DNA of 64,000 nucleotides from Mixta intestinalis (GTDB taxonomy: Bacteria > Pseudomonadota > Gammaproteobacteria > Enterobacterales > Enterobacteriaceae), in contig NZ_CP028271.1 in the NCBI RefSeq assembly GCF_009914055.1, positions 2,108,001 through 2,172,000 of the forward strand, written 5' to 3'. The notes beneath the pieces were generated by a model that worked only from the letters and a program-made list of their open reading frames with translations, was not told where the DNA came from and ran no database searches. Position numbers and translations under genes: made by a program. Numbering within the stretch: the stretch's first letter is position 1; each line of letters opens with the position of its first letter. Positions 49,901 to 58,370 of the stretch are shown one piece after another.

Positions 49901-52900
49901 TGATGCTGTGGGTGCCATCCGCCAGCGAAGCCAGCTGTTGTGGCGTCAGGGCCAGCGACCAGCTGCCGTTAGCGTTGACGTTAGCCGTTAGCGGCTGTCC
50001 ATCATTAAGCCCATCAATCACCACGCTGACCGTCTGGCCCGCGCCGCTAATGCCGGTCGTACCGCTAATCACCTGGCCCGCGCCCGCTTCAGCAGCGTTC
50101 AACGCACCATCGATAAACGGCGTATTCAGCGCAGCTTCCGGCTGCGTGGCAATCAGCAGATCGACGCTGCTCTGGGCGCTGGCCGGGTTTCCTGCCGCAT
50201 CGACGGCGCTGACAACGACAGTCACCGTGCCGTCCGCCAGCGCGTTCAGCGTATCGGCCGGAATAGCCACCTGCCAGTTGCCATCGGCGTCTACCGCCGT
50301 GGTAAAGTTCAGCGAACCGATAGTTACCGTCACCTCGGTCCCCGCCGCCAGGTTAGTGGCACTGCCGCTCAGCGTCTGTTCAACCGCCGCCTCCGCCGCG
50401 CCAATTACGCCATCGGTAAACGGCGTATCCAGCGTCAGCGTCGGCAGCGTATTAATTGCCACCGTCAGATCGATAGTGTCGCTGTTAACGTTACCGTTGG
50501 CATCGGTAACCGAGATGGTAACCGGCAACGTACCGTCATCAAGCTGCTGTAGATCGCCGCCGGGAATAGCGATCGAGAAGTTACCCTCGCCGTTCGCCGC
50601 GCCGGTATAGGTGCGCCCGTTAAGCGTCACGGTAACCAGCTGGCCCGGTTCGCTCTGCCCGGTGACGTTAATACCCGCCAGCGACTCTGCCAGATTCAGA
50701 ATGTTATCTGCGCCTGCGCCCAGCTCAATAGCCACCAGCGTCGGCGGCGCGGTATCGACGGTAACGATTTCGCTATCCTGCGCCGGGTTGCCCGCCAAGT
50801 CACTGCCACTGACGGTGACGCGGTTATCGCCCTGCGGCAGCGCCTGCGCTGCGGCGGGCGGCACGGAGACGCTCCAGTTGCCGTTAGCGTCAACGGTAGT
50901 GGTGTACTCCCGATCGTTCAGGGTGACGGTAACGCTGCTGCCTTCCGGCAGACGCTGACTGCCACCGGTGATGGTCAGCCCATCGCCCGCCTCCTGCGCG
51001 TTGACAATATCATCGCCGGTAACCGGATTAAGGGTAATCGTCGGCTGGCTGGCGGCGCTGGCAACGACCGTCACGCTGCCTGTGGCAGAAGCCGGATTAC
51101 CTGCCGCATCGGTGGCGCTGACAATAATGCTCTGCGGGCCATCGGCAAGCTGCCCGACCACACTCTGCGGCAGCGTTACGCTCCAGTTGCCCGCCTCATC
51201 CACCAGCCCGGTATAGCTGGCACCGTTCAGGGTAACGGTCACCGTATCTCCGGCGGCCAGGTTGGTGCTGCTGCCGGTCAGAATTAACGGCTGTCCCGCC
51301 TCCGCCTGGTTGATATAGCCGTCGCCGGAGATGGTATCCAGCGTCAGCTGTGGCAGATCCGTAGGGTTCGCTACTACCGTTAATGGACGATCGAGTGTTG
51401 TCGTATTACCGGCGGCATCCGTCAACGTAACGCTGACGGTAGTTTCGCCATCGTTCAGTCCCTGGAGAACGCTGGCAGGTACGGTAACGCGCCAGCTGCC
51501 ATCGTTCAGTACCACGGTTTGCAGCGTCTGCCCGCCAACATTAACCGTTACCGTTTGCCCAATATCGGCACCGTCGGCGCTACCGCTAATCACCAGATCC
51601 TGACGCGTTTCCGCCTGGTTGATGATGTCGTCGCCCGCTACCGGGTCCAGCGTCAGCGTCGGCACGGTGTAATCAACGGTCACGGCGTTTTCTACCGTGC
51701 CAACGTTGCCCGCCGCATCGGTGACCGTGACCACAATCGGCAGTACGCCTGCGGCAAGATCCTGTAGCGTGTCCGCATCCAGCGTCAGCGTCCAGTTGCC
51801 ATTATTATCCACCTCTGCGGGGTAATCTGCGCCGTCGATAGAGACTATAACCGTCTGTCCGGCACCGGTTACGCCGCTGGTGCCGGTCAGGGTTTGCGCG
51901 CTTTCCGCCTCGTTAATGTTGAGATAGCCATCAGCGAACGGCGTGTTGATGGTCGGTGCCAGCACCGCATTCTGCACGTTCAGCGTGCCGGTGCTGGTGG
52001 TGGGGTTGCCAGCCGCATCACTGACGGTGACGCTAAACGGATAGTCACCGCTGTTAATGCCAGCCAGCGCCCCGGCGGGCAGGTCGAGCGTCCAGTTGCC
52101 GTTGGCATCCACCTGCGTGGTCCAGGTCTGACCGTTAAGGCTGATGGTCACCGTCTGTCCTTCGCCTGCATCGGTGCTGCCGCTGACGGCGATCGGCGCG
52201 GCGGCTTCAGCGGCGTTCACGCGGTTATCGCCCGCTATCGCATCGACGCTCAGCGTTGGCGGCGTGGTATCTACCGTCACGCTGCTCTCTACCGTGCTGG
52301 TGTTACCGGCAGCATCGCTGACCGTAACCAGCAGCGGACTTTCTCCGGCGGGCAGTCCCTGTAGCGCCTCGGTTGGCAGCGTGACACGCCAGTTACCGTT
52401 GCTGTCTACCGTGCCGCTGTAGTCAGTGCCGTTAAGACTGACGGTCACAATCTGCCCCGCACCGGTGACGCCGGTATTGCCCAGCAGCTGTTGCGAGACG
52501 CCGCTTTCCGCCGCGTTCAGGATACCGTCGCCGAACGGCGTTTGCAGCGTTGCATCCGGCAGGCTGTTGATAATGACATTCAGATCGCTGCTGCTGCTGA
52601 CCGGGTTGCCCGCCGCATCGGTAGCGTTAACCGTTAATGTGGTGGTGCCGTCAGACAGTCCAGCCAGCGCGGTGGCCGGAATGGTCACGCTCCAGCTGCC
52701 GTTTTCGCCCACGGTAGCCGTGTAGGTGCGATCGTTAAAGGTGACGGTGATCGGCGTGCCTGCGGTCAGATTGGCGCTGGTGCCGGTGACCAGCAGATCT
52801 TCGCCCGCTTCGCTGGCGCTGAGATAGCCATCATCGCTGAGAGTATCAACAGAGAGCCCCGACAGCGCGTTATTGACGGTGACCTCCAGCGACTGCGAGG

Positions 52901-55900
52901 TGGTGTTGCCCGCCACATCGCTGACCGCCGCGCTAATGGTCACGGTGCCGTTAGCCAGGTTACCAAGCGCGCTGGCGGGTACGCTGACGCTCCAGCTGCC
53001 GCCTGATTGCACCACGGCATCATAGGTCTGTCCATCCAGCGTAATGGTAACGATCTGCCCCGCCTCAACGTTGGTTGCGGTGCCGGTCAGCAGCTGCGAC
53101 GTCTGCTGTTCCGCACCGTCCAGCACATTGTTACCGGCAAAATCGTTAATCGTCAGTACCGGCAGATTCGCGGTTTCCGCTTTGACCGTCAGCGGCGTAT
53201 CCACCGTGGTGGCATTGCCTGCCGCATCGCTGGCGGTGACGCTCAGCGTATAGCTGCCGTCAGCCAGCGCGCCCAGATCGGCTGCGGGCACGCTCAGCGT
53301 CCAGAGCCCGTTATCGCCTACGGTGGTCGTGTAATCGTTGCCGTTCAGGGTAACGGTGATGGTGTTGCCCGCCTCGCCGCTGCCGTTCAGTTCCAGCGGC
53401 TGCGTCACTTCGTTAGCGTTCAGCGCGCCGCCGCTGACCGGCGTTTCCAGCGTAACCGGCGGTGCGCTGGTATCCACCGTCAGGATAACGCTGCCGCTGT
53501 CGCTGTTGCCTGCCGCATCACTGACCGTCACTGTCAGCGGGGTATCGCCGTCATTGAGCGCCCCAAGCGCGGTAGCGGGCAGCGTAACGCTCCAGCTGCC
53601 GTCCGCCGCTACCGTACCGGTATAGGTGTTGCCGTCCAGCGTCACCGTTACCGTTTGTCCCGGCCCGCTAATACCGGTGCTGCCGGTCAGTACGCCATCC
53701 TGTCCCTGTTCGGCGGCGTTGAGATAGCCATCGTCAAACGGTGCATCAATGGTTACCGACGGCTGCGCATTCACCGCCACATTCAGCGTGGCGTCGCTGC
53801 TTACCGTGCTGCCCGTGGCATCGGTGGTGCTGGCAACGATGGTTAAGGGGCCATCCGTCAGGTTGGTCAGATTAGCCACCGGGATGGTGACGCTCCAGCT
53901 GCCGTTTGCCGTAACCGTGGCGGTGTAGTTCTGCCCTTCAAAGGTCACTGTTACGGTGCGGCCTTCCGGCACGTTGGCGCTGGTGCCGTTGATAACCAGA
54001 TCCTGCGCCGCCTCCGCCGCGTTCAGATAGCCATCGCCCGCCACAGGGGCCAGTGCGATCCCGCTCAGCGCGGTGTTGACGGTAAAATCGGCGCTGGCGC
54101 TGGCGCTATTGCCCGCCGCGTCGTTAACGGTCACGGTAAGCGTCTGGCTACCGTCGTTGAGCGCATTCAGCGCCTCTGCGGGCAGCGTGACGCTCCAGTT
54201 GCCCTCGGCATCCACCAGACCGGTATAGCTGGCACCGTTCAGGGTAACCGTTACCGTCTGTCCGGCCTCAACGTTCGTGGTACTGCCGGTCAGCTGCTGG
54301 GCAACCTGCTGTTCGGCACTGCCCAGCACGCCGTTACCGGCGAAGATATCTACCGCCACGCTAATGGCTGGCTGGTTGGCGGCGGCGGCATCAACCGTCA
54401 GGATGGTTTCCCCGGTCGTTACGTTGCCAACCGCATCACGTTCGCTAACGGTAATGGTATTTGGCCCTTCGTTAAGCGTTGCCAGTGTCTCAGGCGGCAC
54501 CTCCACCCGCCACTGACCGTTAACGCCAACGGTGCCTTCAAAGGTTTCGCCGTTAAGGGTGACAGTAATGGTGCTGCCCGCTTCGCCGCTGCCGGTCAGG
54601 GTCAGCGTCTGCTGCTGTTCGGCGGCGTTGAGCAGGCCATCTTCAGACGGCGGATCGATAGTTAACGCCGGTGGCGTGGTATCAACCTGCAACGAAACCC
54701 GATCGCTGCTGCGGTTGCCGCTGGCATCGGTCACCAGCACGCTTACCGGATAGCTGTTGCCATCGCTCAATGCGCCAAGATCGCTGGCGGGTACGCTGAC
54801 TGACCATTGCCCATCGCTGCCGACGCTGGTGGCGTAGTTTACGCCATTGAGCGTGACGATCACGCTGTCACCCGCGCTGCCGCTGCCGCCAATGGTGAGC
54901 GCCTCGCCCTGCTCGGTGGCATTAAGGATGCCATCATCAGCCGGAGGGTTAATGGTAAAAAGCGGGGCGCTGGTATCGATAGCAACCGGCGTCTGCGTCG
55001 TGGTGCTGGCACCGTCTGGACGCGTGGCGGTAACGGTAACATCGTAACGCCCGTCGTCCAGCGTCTGGAGCGCGCTGGCCGGCAGGCTAACGCTCCAGCT
55101 ACCGTCTGTCGCAACCGTTGCCGGGTAATCCACGCCGTCAAAATTAACCGTCACGCTGCTGCCCGCATCGGTGGAGCCGCTGATCACCAGCGGATTATCC
55201 TGTTCTGCGGCATTAATCACGCCGTCGCCGGATGGCGGATTGACCGTCAATGCAGGCGAGCTAACGTCAACCGTCACCGGCGTCGTGGCGCTGTTGGTAT
55301 TACCCGCTACGTCGGTCACCGTAACCGTAACCGGATTATCGCCCGGCGGCAGATCCTGAATATCGCCGACCGGTACGGTTACCGTCCAGTTGCCGTCGTT
55401 GTCTACCGTTGCCGGATAATCATTGCCGTTCAGCGAAACCACCACCTCCTGACCGCCGCCGCTGATGCCGGTGCTGCCGGTCAGGGTCTGGTCCTCGGTC
55501 AGTTCGCTGCCAGAGAGCACGCCGTCGCCAAATGGCGTATCCAGTACCGGCGTTGGCAGCGGCGTTATCGCCACATTTAACGTCGCGTCGTCGCTCAGGG
55601 TGTTGCCGTTGCCATCCGGCACGCTGGCGGTGACCGTCAGCGGCCCGTCGTTTAGCGCTGCCAGATCGGCGACCGGTATAGTTACGCTCCAGCTGCCGTC
55701 TGCCGCCACCGTGCCGGTGTAGTTGTTGCCATTTACATTGACCGTTACCACACTGCCTTCCGCTACCTGCGCGGTACTGCCGCTGACGGTAAGCGGCTGC
55801 TGCGCTTCCTGGGCGTTGAGATAGCCATCAACTGAGACGGGCGCAATGGCAATCGCTGCGCCGCTGTTGGGTGGCGCAACGGTAAAGCTTTCGCTGCCGC

Positions 55901-58370
55901 TGGCGCTGTTACCGGCTACGTCGCTAACCGTCACGTTTAATGTCTGGCTGCCATCTGCCAGCGCGGCTAAATCAGCAGCGGGAACGGTCACGCTCCAGCT
56001 GCCATCAGCCGCTACCGTGCCGGTATAGTCAACGCCGTTCAGGGTTACGGTGACCGTCTGGCCTGCGCTGACGTTAGTGGTGCTGCCGGTAACCTGCTGA
56101 TCGATCGCCTGTTCTGCGTTATCTAGCTGGTTATCGCCGGTGAAAGGATCGAGGGTTACGCCAGGCAGCGCCGCAGGATCGGCCACTACCGCCAGCGAGC
56201 TGTTACTGGTTGCCGTATTGCCGTTAGCATCGGTCGCGCTGACCGTCAGCGTATAGTTACCGTTGGGTAGCGCGGAGAGATCGGCAGAAGGAACAGAAAC
56301 CGTCCACTGGCCGTTCTCTGCCACGGTGGTGGTGTAATCCGTACCGTTCAGCGTCACCGTGACGGTTGAACCCGCCTCGCCGGTGCCGCTAACCGCCAGC
56401 GGCGCGCCAGCTTCGGTATTATTCAGGTAGCCATCGCCCGCCAGCGGTGTATCCAGCGTCAGCGCAGGCGGTGCAGTGTCTACTGTCAGTACCGTCTGCT
56501 GCGTATAGACGCCGCCTGCCGGACTGGTTGCCGTTGCGCTAAGCGCATAGTCGCCATCGGCGAGCGCCGCCAAATCGCTGGCAGGTACTGACAGCGACCA
56601 TCTGCCATCCTCGCCTACCGTGGTCTGGTAATTGATATTGTTCAGCGTGACGCTGACGGTATCGCCAGGGCTGCCGCTGCCGCTCAGCGTCAACGGACTG
56701 TCCTGCTCTGTCGCGTTTAAAATTCCATCGCCTGCAATCGGATCCAGCGTCAGCGTGGTGGCAGGCAGCGACGGATCGACCGCCAGCGACGTTTCACCAA
56801 TCACCGTGGTGGTGCCCGCCGCGTTAGTGATCGACACCTGGAGCGGGTAGTCGCCATCGGTGAGGTTACCCAGCGCGTTCGCCGGAATAGTGATGACCCA
56901 GCGCCCGTTGGCCTGCACCACGCCCGTGTAGTCTACGCCGTCGAAGTTAACCGTAACGCGATCGCCAGCGGTTCCGGTACCGCTAATTAACAGATCCTGC
57001 TGTAGCTCATCGCCGCTGAGGATATTATCACCGGAAATGGGGGTATCTACCGTACCTGTGGCGGGCGTTGGCGCAGTATCAACCGTCACATTGCTGGTGG
57101 TACTGCCGCTATTACCCGCAGGATCGGTGACGGTGACCGTTATCGGATTCTCCCCCTGCGGCAGGTTTTGCAAATCACCGCCGGGAATAGTGACACTCCA
57201 GCTACCGTCATTGCCTACGGTGCCGTTATAATCGTTGCCGCCGATAGTGACCGTAACGCTCTGTCCCGGCCCGGTTGCTCCGGTATTGCCGGTTAATGTT
57301 TGATCGTTGCCCGCCTCATTGCCATCCAGCGTACCGTCGCCAAACGGCGGGTTCAGCGTAGGCTGCGGCGGCGTAACCAGCACGTTGAGCTGACCGCTGT
57401 CGCTAACCGTATCGCCGGTCCCGTCGACGACCGTAACGGTAATATTCTGGACGCCGTTGCCCAGACCGCCCAGCGCGGAGGCTGGAATGGTGATACTCCA
57501 GCTACCGTTGCTGCCTACGGTGCCGGTATAATTCACGCCGTTAAACGTCAGCGTGACGGTGCTGCCCGCACTGATGCCGGTTGTCGTGCCGCTGATAATC
57601 AGCGCCGATTGAGTTTCACTGGCGCTAAGGTAGCCATCACCGCTGACCGGTTCCGTAATAGTAATGGTGCCCAGCGCCGGTTCGGGGATACCGCCGCCGC
57701 CGTTGTCACCTCCGCCACCATCGCCGCCGCCATTATCACCACCACCGCTGCCATTATCTCCGCCGCCGTTGCCACCGCCGTTACCGTTGCCATTATCTCC
57801 GCCGCCGTTACCACCGCCGTTACCGTTGCCGTTATCTCCGCCGCCGTTACCGCCGCCGCTATTGTTGTCATCGCCACCACCTCCGCCACCGCCGCCGGAG
57901 GCGGCGATGCCAATCCCCGCCAGGCCAAGTACGCCTGCCACGCCCACTGCGGTCGTCAGGTTTTCGCCAATCAGCGAGTTATCCGCCAACAGCAGCGGTT
58001 CAATATCGCCAAGGGATTCATAGGTCGGCGTAACCGCCATTGCCGTGGTTGCGTCAGCCGCCTCGCTGGCAGCCGGAAAAATCGCATGCTCAGGCGGATT
58101 AACCCCGTCGTCAAAGACCAGTTCGCTGTGTTCGCCATTTTGATCGAGGAAGAAACGCTGATAGCGCACCACGCTGCCATCCTGCATATGCAGAATCAGA
58201 TCATCACCCTGTCGTTCAAACGATGCCACTGCGGATCGCGTGCCGTTAATCCGTACAACGCTGGGTTCGCTGAGTAAAACGGTGCGGGAGGCCGTGCTGC
58301 TGTTTTGCGAGAGTAAGGTGCCGTTTTCGCGCGAAATGATATCCACGCGCCCGGAGGAGAGCTGTGCCAT
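43926..58370 (-). CDS. Giant BapA/SiiE-class biofilm adhesin, 4,814 residues, about 43 Ig-like repeats, T1SS substrate
   Basis: The largest gene here (14.4 kb). Residues 1-130 form a BapA-prefix-like domain (GRVDIISRENGTLL...). Residues 139-158 are a hydrophobic Gly/Ala segment, and 159-228 a Gly/Asn/Asp linker built on a 13-residue repeat. From about 233 to 4,545 come about 43 Ig-like units of roughly 100 residues; each starts like GDGxLNxxE and contains VTVTLNGxxY, DGSWSVTVP and VTDAAGN. The last 270 residues include two RTX-like turns (GGDGSDTVIV, GGAGTDTLVL) and the non-cleaved type I export signal (ending LVQHNLQVHVV). It should be a filamentous cell-surface adhesin for biofilm or host attachment. 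AAGGGG precedes the ATG. The gene is intact, with no frameshift seen. Confidence 0.93.
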   Translation of the reverse strand: MAQLSSGRVDIISRENGTLLSQNSSTASRTVLLSEPSVVRINGTRSAVASFERQGDDLILHMQDGSVVRYQRFFLDQNGEHSELVFDDGVNPPEHAIFPAASEAADATTAMAVTPTYESLGDIEPLLLADNSLIGENLTTAVGVAGVLGLAGIGIAASGGGGGGGGDDNNSGGGNGGGDNGNGNGGGNGGGDNGNGNGGGNGGGDNGSGGGDNGGGDGGGGDNGGGGIPEPALGTITITEPVSGDGYLSASETQSALIISGTTTGISAGSTVTLTFNGVNYTGTVGSNGSWSITIPASALGGLGNGVQNITVTVVDGTGDTVSDSGQLNVLVTPPQPTLNPPFGDGTLDGNEAGNDQTLTGNTGATGPGQSVTVTIGGNDYNGTVGNDGSWSVTIPGGDLQNLPQGENPITVTVTDPAGNSGSTTSNVTVDTAPTPATGTVDTPISGDNILSGDELQQDLLISGTGTAGDRVTVNFDGVDYTGVVQANGRWVITIPANALGNLTDGDYPLQVSITNAAGTTTVIGETSLAVDPSLPATTLTLDPIAGDGILNATEQDSPLTLSGSGSPGDTVSVTLNNINYQTTVGEDGRWSLSVPASDLAALADGDYALSATATSPAGGVYTQQTVLTVDTAPPALTLDTPLAGDGYLNNTEAGAPLAVSGTGEAGSTVTVTLNGTDYTTTVAENGQWTVSVPSADLSALPNGNYTLTVSATDANGNTATSNSSLAVVADPAALPGVTLDPFTGDNQLDNAEQAIDQQVTGSTTNVSAGQTVTVTLNGVDYTGTVAADGSWSVTVPAADLAALADGSQTLNVTVSDVAGNSASGSESFTVAPPNSGAAIAIAPVSVDGYLNAQEAQQPLTVSGSTAQVAEGSVVTVNVNGNNYTGTVAADGSWSVTIPVADLAALNDGPLTVTASVPDGNGNTLSDDATLNVAITPLPTPVLDTPFGDGVLSGSELTEDQTLTGSTGISGGGQEVVVSLNGNDYPATVDNDGNWTVTVPVGDIQDLPPGDNPVTVTVTDVAGNTNSATTPVTVDVSSPALTVNPPSGDGVINAAEQDNPLVISGSTDAGSSVTVNFDGVDYPATVATDGSWSVSLPASALQTLDDGRYDVTVTATRPDGASTTTQTPVAIDTSAPLFTINPPADDGILNATEQGEALTIGGSGSAGDSVIVTLNGVNYATSVGSDGQWSVSVPASDLGALSDGNSYPVSVLVTDASGNRSSDRVSLQVDTTPPALTIDPPSEDGLLNAAEQQQTLTLTGSGEAGSTITVTLNGETFEGTVGVNGQWRVEVPPETLATLNEGPNTITVSERDAVGNVTTGETILTVDAAAANQPAISVAVDIFAGNGVLGSAEQQVAQQLTGSTTNVEAGQTVTVTLNGASYTGLVDAEGNWSVTLPAEALNALNDGSQTLTVTVNDAAGNSASASADFTVNTALSGIALAPVAGDGYLNAAEAAQDLVINGTSANVPEGRTVTVTFEGQNYTATVTANGSWSVTIPVANLTNLTDGPLTIVASTTDATGSTVSSDATLNVAVNAQPSVTIDAPFDDGYLNAAEQGQDGVLTGSTGISGPGQTVTVTLDGNTYTGTVAADGSWSVTLPATALGALNDGDTPLTVTVSDAAGNSDSGSVILTVDTSAPPVTLETPVSGGALNANEVTQPLELNGSGEAGNTITVTLNGNDYTTTVGDNGLWTLSVPAADLGALADGSYTLSVTASDAAGNATTVDTPLTVKAETANLPVLTINDFAGNNVLDGAEQQTSQLLTGTATNVEAGQIVTITLDGQTYDAVVQSGGSWSVSVPASALGNLANGTVTISAAVSDVAGNTTSQSLEVTVNNALSGLSVDTLSDDGYLSASEAGEDLLVTGTSANLTAGTPITVTFNDRTYTATVGENGSWSVTIPATALAGLSDGTTTLTVNATDAAGNPVSSSSDLNVIINSLPDATLQTPFGDGILNAAESGVSQQLLGNTGVTGAGQIVTVSLNGTDYSGTVDSNGNWRVTLPTEALQGLPAGESPLLVTVSDAAGNTSTVESSVTVDTTPPTLSVDAIAGDNRVNAAEAAAPIAVSGSTDAGEGQTVTISLNGQTWTTQVDANGNWTLDLPAGALAGINSGDYPFSVTVSDAAGNPTTSTGTLNVQNAVLAPTINTPFADGYLNINEAESAQTLTGTSGVTGAGQTVIVSIDGADYPAEVDNNGNWTLTLDADTLQDLAAGVLPIVVTVTDAAGNVGTVENAVTVDYTVPTLTLDPVAGDDIINQAETRQDLVISGSADGADIGQTVTVNVGGQTLQTVVLNDGSWRVTVPASVLQGLNDGETTVSVTLTDAAGNTTTLDRPLTVVANPTDLPQLTLDTISGDGYINQAEAGQPLILTGSSTNLAAGDTVTVTLNGASYTGLVDEAGNWSVTLPQSVVGQLADGPQSIIVSATDAAGNPASATGSVTVVASAASQPTITLNPVTGDDIVNAQEAGDGLTITGGSQRLPEGSSVTVTLNDREYTTTVDANGNWSVSVPPAAAQALPQGDNRVTVSGSDLAGNPAQDSEIVTVDTAPPTLVAIELGAGADNILNLAESLAGINVTGQSEPGQLVTVTLNGRTYTGAANGEGNFSIAIPGGDLQQLDDGTLPVTISVTDANGNVNSDTIDLTVAINTLPTLTLDTPFTDGVIGAAEAAVEQTLSGSATNLAAGTEVTVTIGSLNFTTAVDADGNWQVAIPADTLNALADGTVTVVVSAVDAAGNPASAQSSVDLLIATQPEAALNTPFIDGALNAAEAGAGQVISGTTGISGAGQTVSVVIDGLNDGQPLTANVNANGSWSLALTPQQLASLADGTHSITVTVTDRAGNSDTASLDFTSVTTLPTVTLETPFDDGQLNAVEAASGATLNGTTGITGTQTVVVTINGGSYPATVDAQGNWSLTLTPEQLQALPDGTLPVTVTVTDAVGNSDSASVPVQVIVNNLPDATINLPFGNGALSAAEADVTQTLSGQTGVSGAGQTVSVVISGFNNDEPLTATVDAQGNWTLNLTPAQLDTLGNGTHTITVTATDAVGNTSVTAPLEVTTAVTLPQPVIDTPFGDGVLNISEAAGSVTLSGNTGATGDNQGVQLSIDVNGTLYTGTVDANGDWTVNLPAGALSGLDDGTHNIVITVVDSAGNVVQSSETFTSAQTPPAPTVNLPFGDGLLNAADAAAGVTLSGNAGGATGITVTLGGQTLPATVNADGSWTLDLPAATLNGLAQGSGSLTVTATDASGNSSSISDEFTVNTSVPVITIGDFAGDNVLNYAESIVSQTLSGSATGAEPGSLVTVSVGGNTFNGIVDANGGWSVNVPPETLGQLTAPSADISVTIVDPAGNNASATATIGVNLTPPAEPLLTLATVAGDNILNASEGLPTFSGTFANFDASGGTITVSVNGTPIATVPVTGANGSWTVTPEAGTFPADGSYTITVNATGPAGETSVGSTLVVDRTAPTLTINDFAGDGYLNGTEVSSSQVISGTASASEAGRTVTVTFGDNSYRAIVQADGTWRTTVPVADLQALEDGNVPIAATLSDAAGNVGSATGSVTVDTGAPLLQLDALLGNNILNAADILVNQVLTGRASGAEGQTIGIYLGDGNPIATAVVAQDGTFSIDLSPEVLGSLTEGPLVLGVRVGDEAGNVTDATLTVNKVVNGALNLIVDSVFGDGFLNAADTAIGQTISGIAESAGIGATVSLTLGGTTLTAAVGQDGKWAIVVPPSVLGLLQDGNIDLNLTLTDAAGNQRSVTETVTAIVDNLPVIGNLTGLFGGDNLLNIAELGQAQTIGGVIDAATGSIVTVTLGNQSYQTQVTAGGNWGVTIPATDLGNLLDGTLALGVQVTDPAGNTASQSVNIGVFGTAPVISLNPIFGNGFLNAAELLVNQTISGVAQNVAAGSTVNISIGNSTVTATVGANGAFTATVTPDILGTLTQGNLDVRASVTDAAGNTTSTTGGLVVDVTLPTINLNPLFGDGLLNAADALVTQVVSGTIGNVEPGARVSVAIGGQTLVTTTDANGAFSVALPPTLLQGLADGNLTASVTVTDAAGNSSTVASLPALVGIHNLPVITLDPLFGDGVLNLVESLVTQNITGTVANAAAGSQVRVNIGNVVVNATVGSDGRFSAAVTPDILGTLLNGNLTVGVSVTDPVGNVSSVSTGLQVGIANPPALTVNTIFGDGVLSAADLSTAQIISGGSSNLGSGSSVTVTLNGRSYTTTVGSNGSWSLSVPRTDLAAINDGTQTVSVRATDAYGNVATANGNVSVIAHTPPTLTISSVFGDGLLNAADALTTQTINGTSTNAEGSTVVVRLGGNNYTGTVGANGAWSVAVPPASLASIADGTQTVSVSVTNSAGTSGSTSGTVQVGTHTLPTVTLNSFFGGDSYLNLAEANTTETISGTATNAIGQTVTVNVAGTQYTTTVGANGSWSVNVPSATLRNISDGSHSINVSVSDAVGNTASASGSFNAITHNLPAIGVDPVLSLVSVLLTGLTISGGTLNLRQGTVVNVTLNGTTQQATVDALGRYSVKFTGGLLTTLSLNSIVTVTAVDAAGNRANTSTTLLLGSLLPVASSGEVAALSLMAVSADEALASDHQQEHSAVASGTTEQTAVQLTTSGPITPDSTLTTEADIQAPAAATVDAASSKEAAASSAVVAETATDDIGAFTIGGLTIVLADGTRQQGEAVTGGDGSDTVIVNDLGFTHIDGGAGTDTLVLNGEHMQLDLTSLGLKVENIEVLNLGQSGTNSVKLDLNEALKITDVPEDDLLIKGADGSQVTLANTDGGVWSSVGQREVDGQMYDIYHNSALAANDTLGDVLVQHNLQVHVV
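44740..57674. repeat. About 43 tandem Ig-like coding repeats (near 300 bp each)
   Basis: Counted from the recurrent GDGxLNxxE opening and NGSWSV core. Units are divergent in DNA sequence, so the array is old rather than freshly amplified. Units 26-30 (opening FxDGxLNAAE) and 34-42 (FGDGxLNAAD) form visibly related subgroups. Confidence 0.85.
57760..57876. repeat. 39-bp minisatellite in the Gly-rich linker of the giant adhesin
   Basis: Units begin at 57760, 57799 and 57838 (exactly 39 bp apart), coding a 13-residue GGGNGGGDNGNGN unit; the third is incomplete. The unit length is a multiple of 3, so copy changes would keep the frame. Confidence 0.85.

Noticed and set aside
46000..56900. Many plus-strand open frames of 80-400 codons opposite the Ig repeats
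   Set aside because: They recur with the repeat period and mirror the GNS/AAGN codons of the adhesin, so they are shadows of a repetitive gene rather than antisense genes.
57300..58277. 325-residue open frame on the plus strand opposite the adhesin start
   Set aside because: It is the complement of the adhesin N-terminus and Gly-rich linker. The open frame comes from the GC-rich repeat codons; it has no ribosome-binding site and no recognisable domain.
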